Shown one piece after another: positions 62,095 to 64,000 of a DNA stretch of 64,000 bases (position 1 is the stretch's first letter; each line of letters begins with the position of its first letter). The notes beneath the pieces were generated by a model. It was not told where the DNA came from. It ran no database searches and saw nothing but the letters and a program-made list of their open reading frames with translations. The DNA is from Alphaproteobacteria bacterium. Its GTDB lineage: Bacteria > Pseudomonadota > Alphaproteobacteria > Micropepsales > Micropepsaceae. The stretch covers positions 124,001 to 188,000 of the forward strand of contig WGNU01000005.1 of the NCBI GenBank assembly GCA_016124385.1, in the 5' to 3' direction. Made by a program: the position numbers and the translations under genes.

Positions 62095-64000
62095 ATGCTG
62101 CGACTGCTCACACTTGCTCTGGCGGCGCTGCTATCGGTCTTGGCCGCCCCCGCGATGGCGGGCGGCAGTGTCGTGCGCACCGATCACGTCGAGGCGTCGC
62201 TGGTCTCCGAAGCGCGCGCGATCGAGGCGGGCGGCACGCTGACGGTCGGGTTCCTGCAGAAGATCCGTCCCGGCTGGCACACCTACTGGAAGAATCCTGG
62301 CGATTCCGGCGAGCCGATCGCGGTCGAGTGGGATCTGCCCGAAGGCTTCACGGTCGGCCCGATGCAATGGCCGCATCCCGAGCGGCTGCCGGTCGGACCG
62401 TTGATGAATTTCGGCTATTCGGGCGAGGTGCTGCTCTTGAGCGAGCTGACCGCGCCCGACAATCTTGCGCCGGGCGCCCTCGTCACCCTGCGCGCGCGCG
62501 CGACATGGCTCGTCTGCGAGGATGTTTGCATCCCCGAGGAAGGCGAGTTTGCGCTGACTCTGCCGGCGACTGACGGCCCACCGCTGAAGGATTCCGCCCT
62601 CGCGCCCGCATTCGAAAAGGCGCGCGCCGCGCTGCCGGCAGCAACGCCTTGGCTCACGACGTTCCTCGTCGACAACGAGGTCTTGAACCTCTTCATCGCA
62701 GCGCCGGAGCTCGCGCGCATCCGTATCGCCGAGGCGAGCTTCTTTCCCGACCGGCCGGATATCATCGTCAACGCGGCGGTCCAGCGCGCCGACGCACGCG
62801 CGCAAGGGCTGTTGATCCGCACCTCCGCCGGTCGTCTGTTGACGGACAATCGCCTGGGCACGGAGCCGCTAAGCGAGTTTACGGGCGACCTCGTCGTGCG
62901 CTCCAGCGCGGACGGCCCGGGCAGCGCCTATCGCGTGAGCGCGACGCAGGGCCCGATCCCGACGCTCGAGATTTCAGAGGAAGCCTTGGGCGTCACGGAT
63001 TCCGGCATGACCTGGCCGCTCGCGCTCGCCTTCGCCTTCCTCGGCGGTCTCATCCTGAATTTGATGCCGTGCGTCTTCCCGGTCCTCTCGATGAAGGCGA
63101 TGGCCTACCTCGGTAAAGCGGGCGGCGAGATCGGTCAGGCGCGGATCGAAGCGCTCGCCTATACGCTGGGCGTCGTCGGCAGTTTCCTTTTGATCGGCGG
63201 GCTGCTCGTTTCGTTGAAGGAAGCGGGCGCCGAGATCGGCTGGGGCTTTCAGCTCCAATCTCCGCTCATCGTCGGCGCGCTGGCGCTGCTCTTCCTCGTG
63301 ATAGGCCTCAACCTTTCGGGCGTCTTCGAATTCGGCGGCCGCTTCCAGAATGCGGGCCAGGAACTGACGACGAAGAGCGGCGTCGTGGGCGCCTTCTTCA
63401 CCGGCGTTCTTGCCGTCGTCGTCGCCTCGCCCTGCACGGCGCCCTTCATGGGCGCGGCGATCGGCTTTGCGGTGCTGGAGGATCCCTCGCTCGGCCAGGC
63501 GGTCTTCGCCGCGCTCGGCCTCGGCATGGCCGCGCCCTTCCTGCTGCTCGTCGCGATCCCGCCGCTCTTTCGCCTGCTGCCGCGCCCGGGCGCCTGGATG
63601 GTGCGCCTGAAAGAGCTGCTCGCCTTCCCGATGTACGCCTCGGCCGGCTGGCTCGTCTGGGTGCTGGTCGATCAGCTGGGCGCGGACGGCATCCTCACCG
63701 TCCTCACAGCCGCCGTGTTCCTCGCCTTCGCCGCCTGGGCCTTCGGCGTCAGCCAGCGCGAGGGCGGCCCCCTCGGCGTGATCGGCGCGGGGCTGGGCGC
63801 CATCATCGCCCTCTCGCTGCTGTGGATCTTGCCGTCGAACCCCGTACCCTCCGCGCGCTCGACCATCGCCGCGCAAGCCGGCAACGGCCCAATCGCCGAA
63901 CGCTTCACGCCGGAGCGCCTTGCGAGCCTGCGCAATGACGGCAAGCCGGTGTTCGTCAATCTGACCGCCGCCTGGTGCATCACCTGCCAGATCAACGAGC
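62095..64000 (+). CDS. ScsB/DsbD-type thiol:disulfide interchange protein (3' part beyond window)
   Basis: The reading frame stays open from the ATG at 62095 to the right edge (635 codons). A signal peptide (LLTLALAALLSVLAAPAMA) leads to a periplasmic DsbD-alpha-like domain with PGWHTYWKNPGDSG and the redox TWLVCEDVCIPEE. Eight or so membrane helices follow with NLMPCVFPVLSMKAMAYLG and ASPCTAPFMGAAIGFA, whose Cys residues relay electrons. A C-terminal thioredoxin-like domain starts at FVNLTAAWCITCQ (CxxC). It moves reducing power from the cytosol to periplasmic thiols. The chain is cut by the window edge. Confidence 0.93.
   Translation, partial: MLRLLTLALAALLSVLAAPAMAGGSVVRTDHVEASLVSEARAIEAGGTLTVGFLQKIRPGWHTYWKNPGDSGEPIAVEWDLPEGFTVGPMQWPHPERLPVGPLMNFGYSGEVLLLSELTAPDNLAPGALVTLRARATWLVCEDVCIPEEGEFALTLPATDGPPLKDSALAPAFEKARAALPAATPWLTTFLVDNEVLNLFIAAPELARIRIAEASFFPDRPDIIVNAAVQRADARAQGLLIRTSAGRLLTDNRLGTEPLSEFTGDLVVRSSADGPGSAYRVSATQGPIPTLEISEEALGVTDSGMTWPLALAFAFLGGLILNLMPCVFPVLSMKAMAYLGKAGGEIGQARIEALAYTLGVVGSFLLIGGLLVSLKEAGAEIGWGFQLQSPLIVGALALLFLVIGLNLSGVFEFGGRFQNAGQELTTKSGVVGAFFTGVLAVVVASPCTAPFMGAAIGFAVLEDPSLGQAVFAALGLGMAAPFLLLVAIPPLFRLLPRPGAWMVRLKELLAFPMYASAGWLVWVLVDQLGADGILTVLTAAVFLAFAAWAFGVSQREGGPLGVIGAGLGAIIALSLLWILPSNPVPSARSTIAAQAGNGPIAERFTPERLASLRNDGKPVFVNLTAAWCITCQINE

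Noticed and set aside
1-64000. CRISPR arrays, insertion sequences, prophage genes, tRNA or rRNA genes
   Set aside because: No regularly spaced repeats, transposase or integrase motifs, cloverleaf or rRNA sequence was seen by reading; small RNAs cannot be excluded without a covariance-model search.

Overview
The window is about 64 kb of GC-rich, gene-dense chromosome from an alphaproteobacterium, most likely of the Hyphomicrobiales or a Parvibaculum-like lineage. The evidence is a class I (archaeal-type) lysyl-tRNA synthetase, a PodJ-like polarity protein, a LiuR-like MerR regulator in front of beta-oxidation genes, a SqrR/BigR-type sulfur sensor and the four-gene ligase-associated repair cluster. 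The placement is an inference: no rRNA or tRNA gene was seen to fix it. No CRISPR array, insertion sequence, integrase or prophage gene was seen, and no gap between genes reaches 300 bp. Many neighbours overlap by 4 bp (ATGA or GTGA).

Layout. Positions 1-6.4 kb: a SixA-like phosphatase (cut by the edge), a fatty acid hydroxylase, a TerB protein, a DinG-type helicase and a hybrid histidine kinase, all on the minus strand. 6.5-10.3 kb: lysK, an S24/LexA-like repressor, a DUF952 gene and pyrD. 10.3-11.8 kb: two YeeE/YedE sulfur-transport halves divergent from a thiol-sensing ArsR regulator across a perfect 20-bp palindrome. 11.8-17.9 kb: a pair of hotdog thioesterases, a GST, a TetR regulator, a D-aminoacylase-like amidohydrolase, a quinone oxidoreductase and a 2,4-dienoyl-CoA-reductase-like SDR. 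18.0-23.8 kb: ATP-dependent ligase, MBL exonuclease, Lhr-Core helicase and PdeM phosphoesterase. 23.9-29.4 kb: TIGR02186/TauE pair, PodJ-like protein and CAP-domain lipoprotein.

29.5-37.1 kb is a fatty-acid oxidation operon: LiuR-like regulator, two acyl-CoA dehydrogenases, a VOC protein, thiolase and FadB-type bifunctional enzyme, ended by a clear terminator. 37.1-46 kb holds a GST-fold protein, an unrecognised 530-residue envelope protein, an enoyl-CoA hydratase/isomerase, an alpha/beta hydrolase, two double-hotdog thioesterases, a TetR regulator, a glycine-zipper lipoprotein and an acyl-CoA dehydrogenase. 46-51 kb: cupin, cytochrome P450, a DJ-1 enzyme coupled to a GlxA-type regulator, and a ferric-reductase-like protein divergent from a TetR regulator. 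51-64 kb: hydratase 2, a dienoyl-CoA isomerase with an apparent ATT start, an acyltransferase, a cNMP-patatin protein, a third hotdog pair, a TonB-like protein, a DhlA-like haloalkane dehalogenase, a thiolase, a GNAT protein, a DUF3574 lipoprotein, a CurA-like reductase and a ScsB/DsbD-type protein cut by the right edge.

Together the genes describe an organism adapted to lipids and xenobiotics. It has saturated and unsaturated acyl-CoA oxidation, six hotdog thioesterases in three tandem pairs, a P450 and a haloalkane dehalogenase, plus reduced-sulfur handling and a specialised DNA-repair module.
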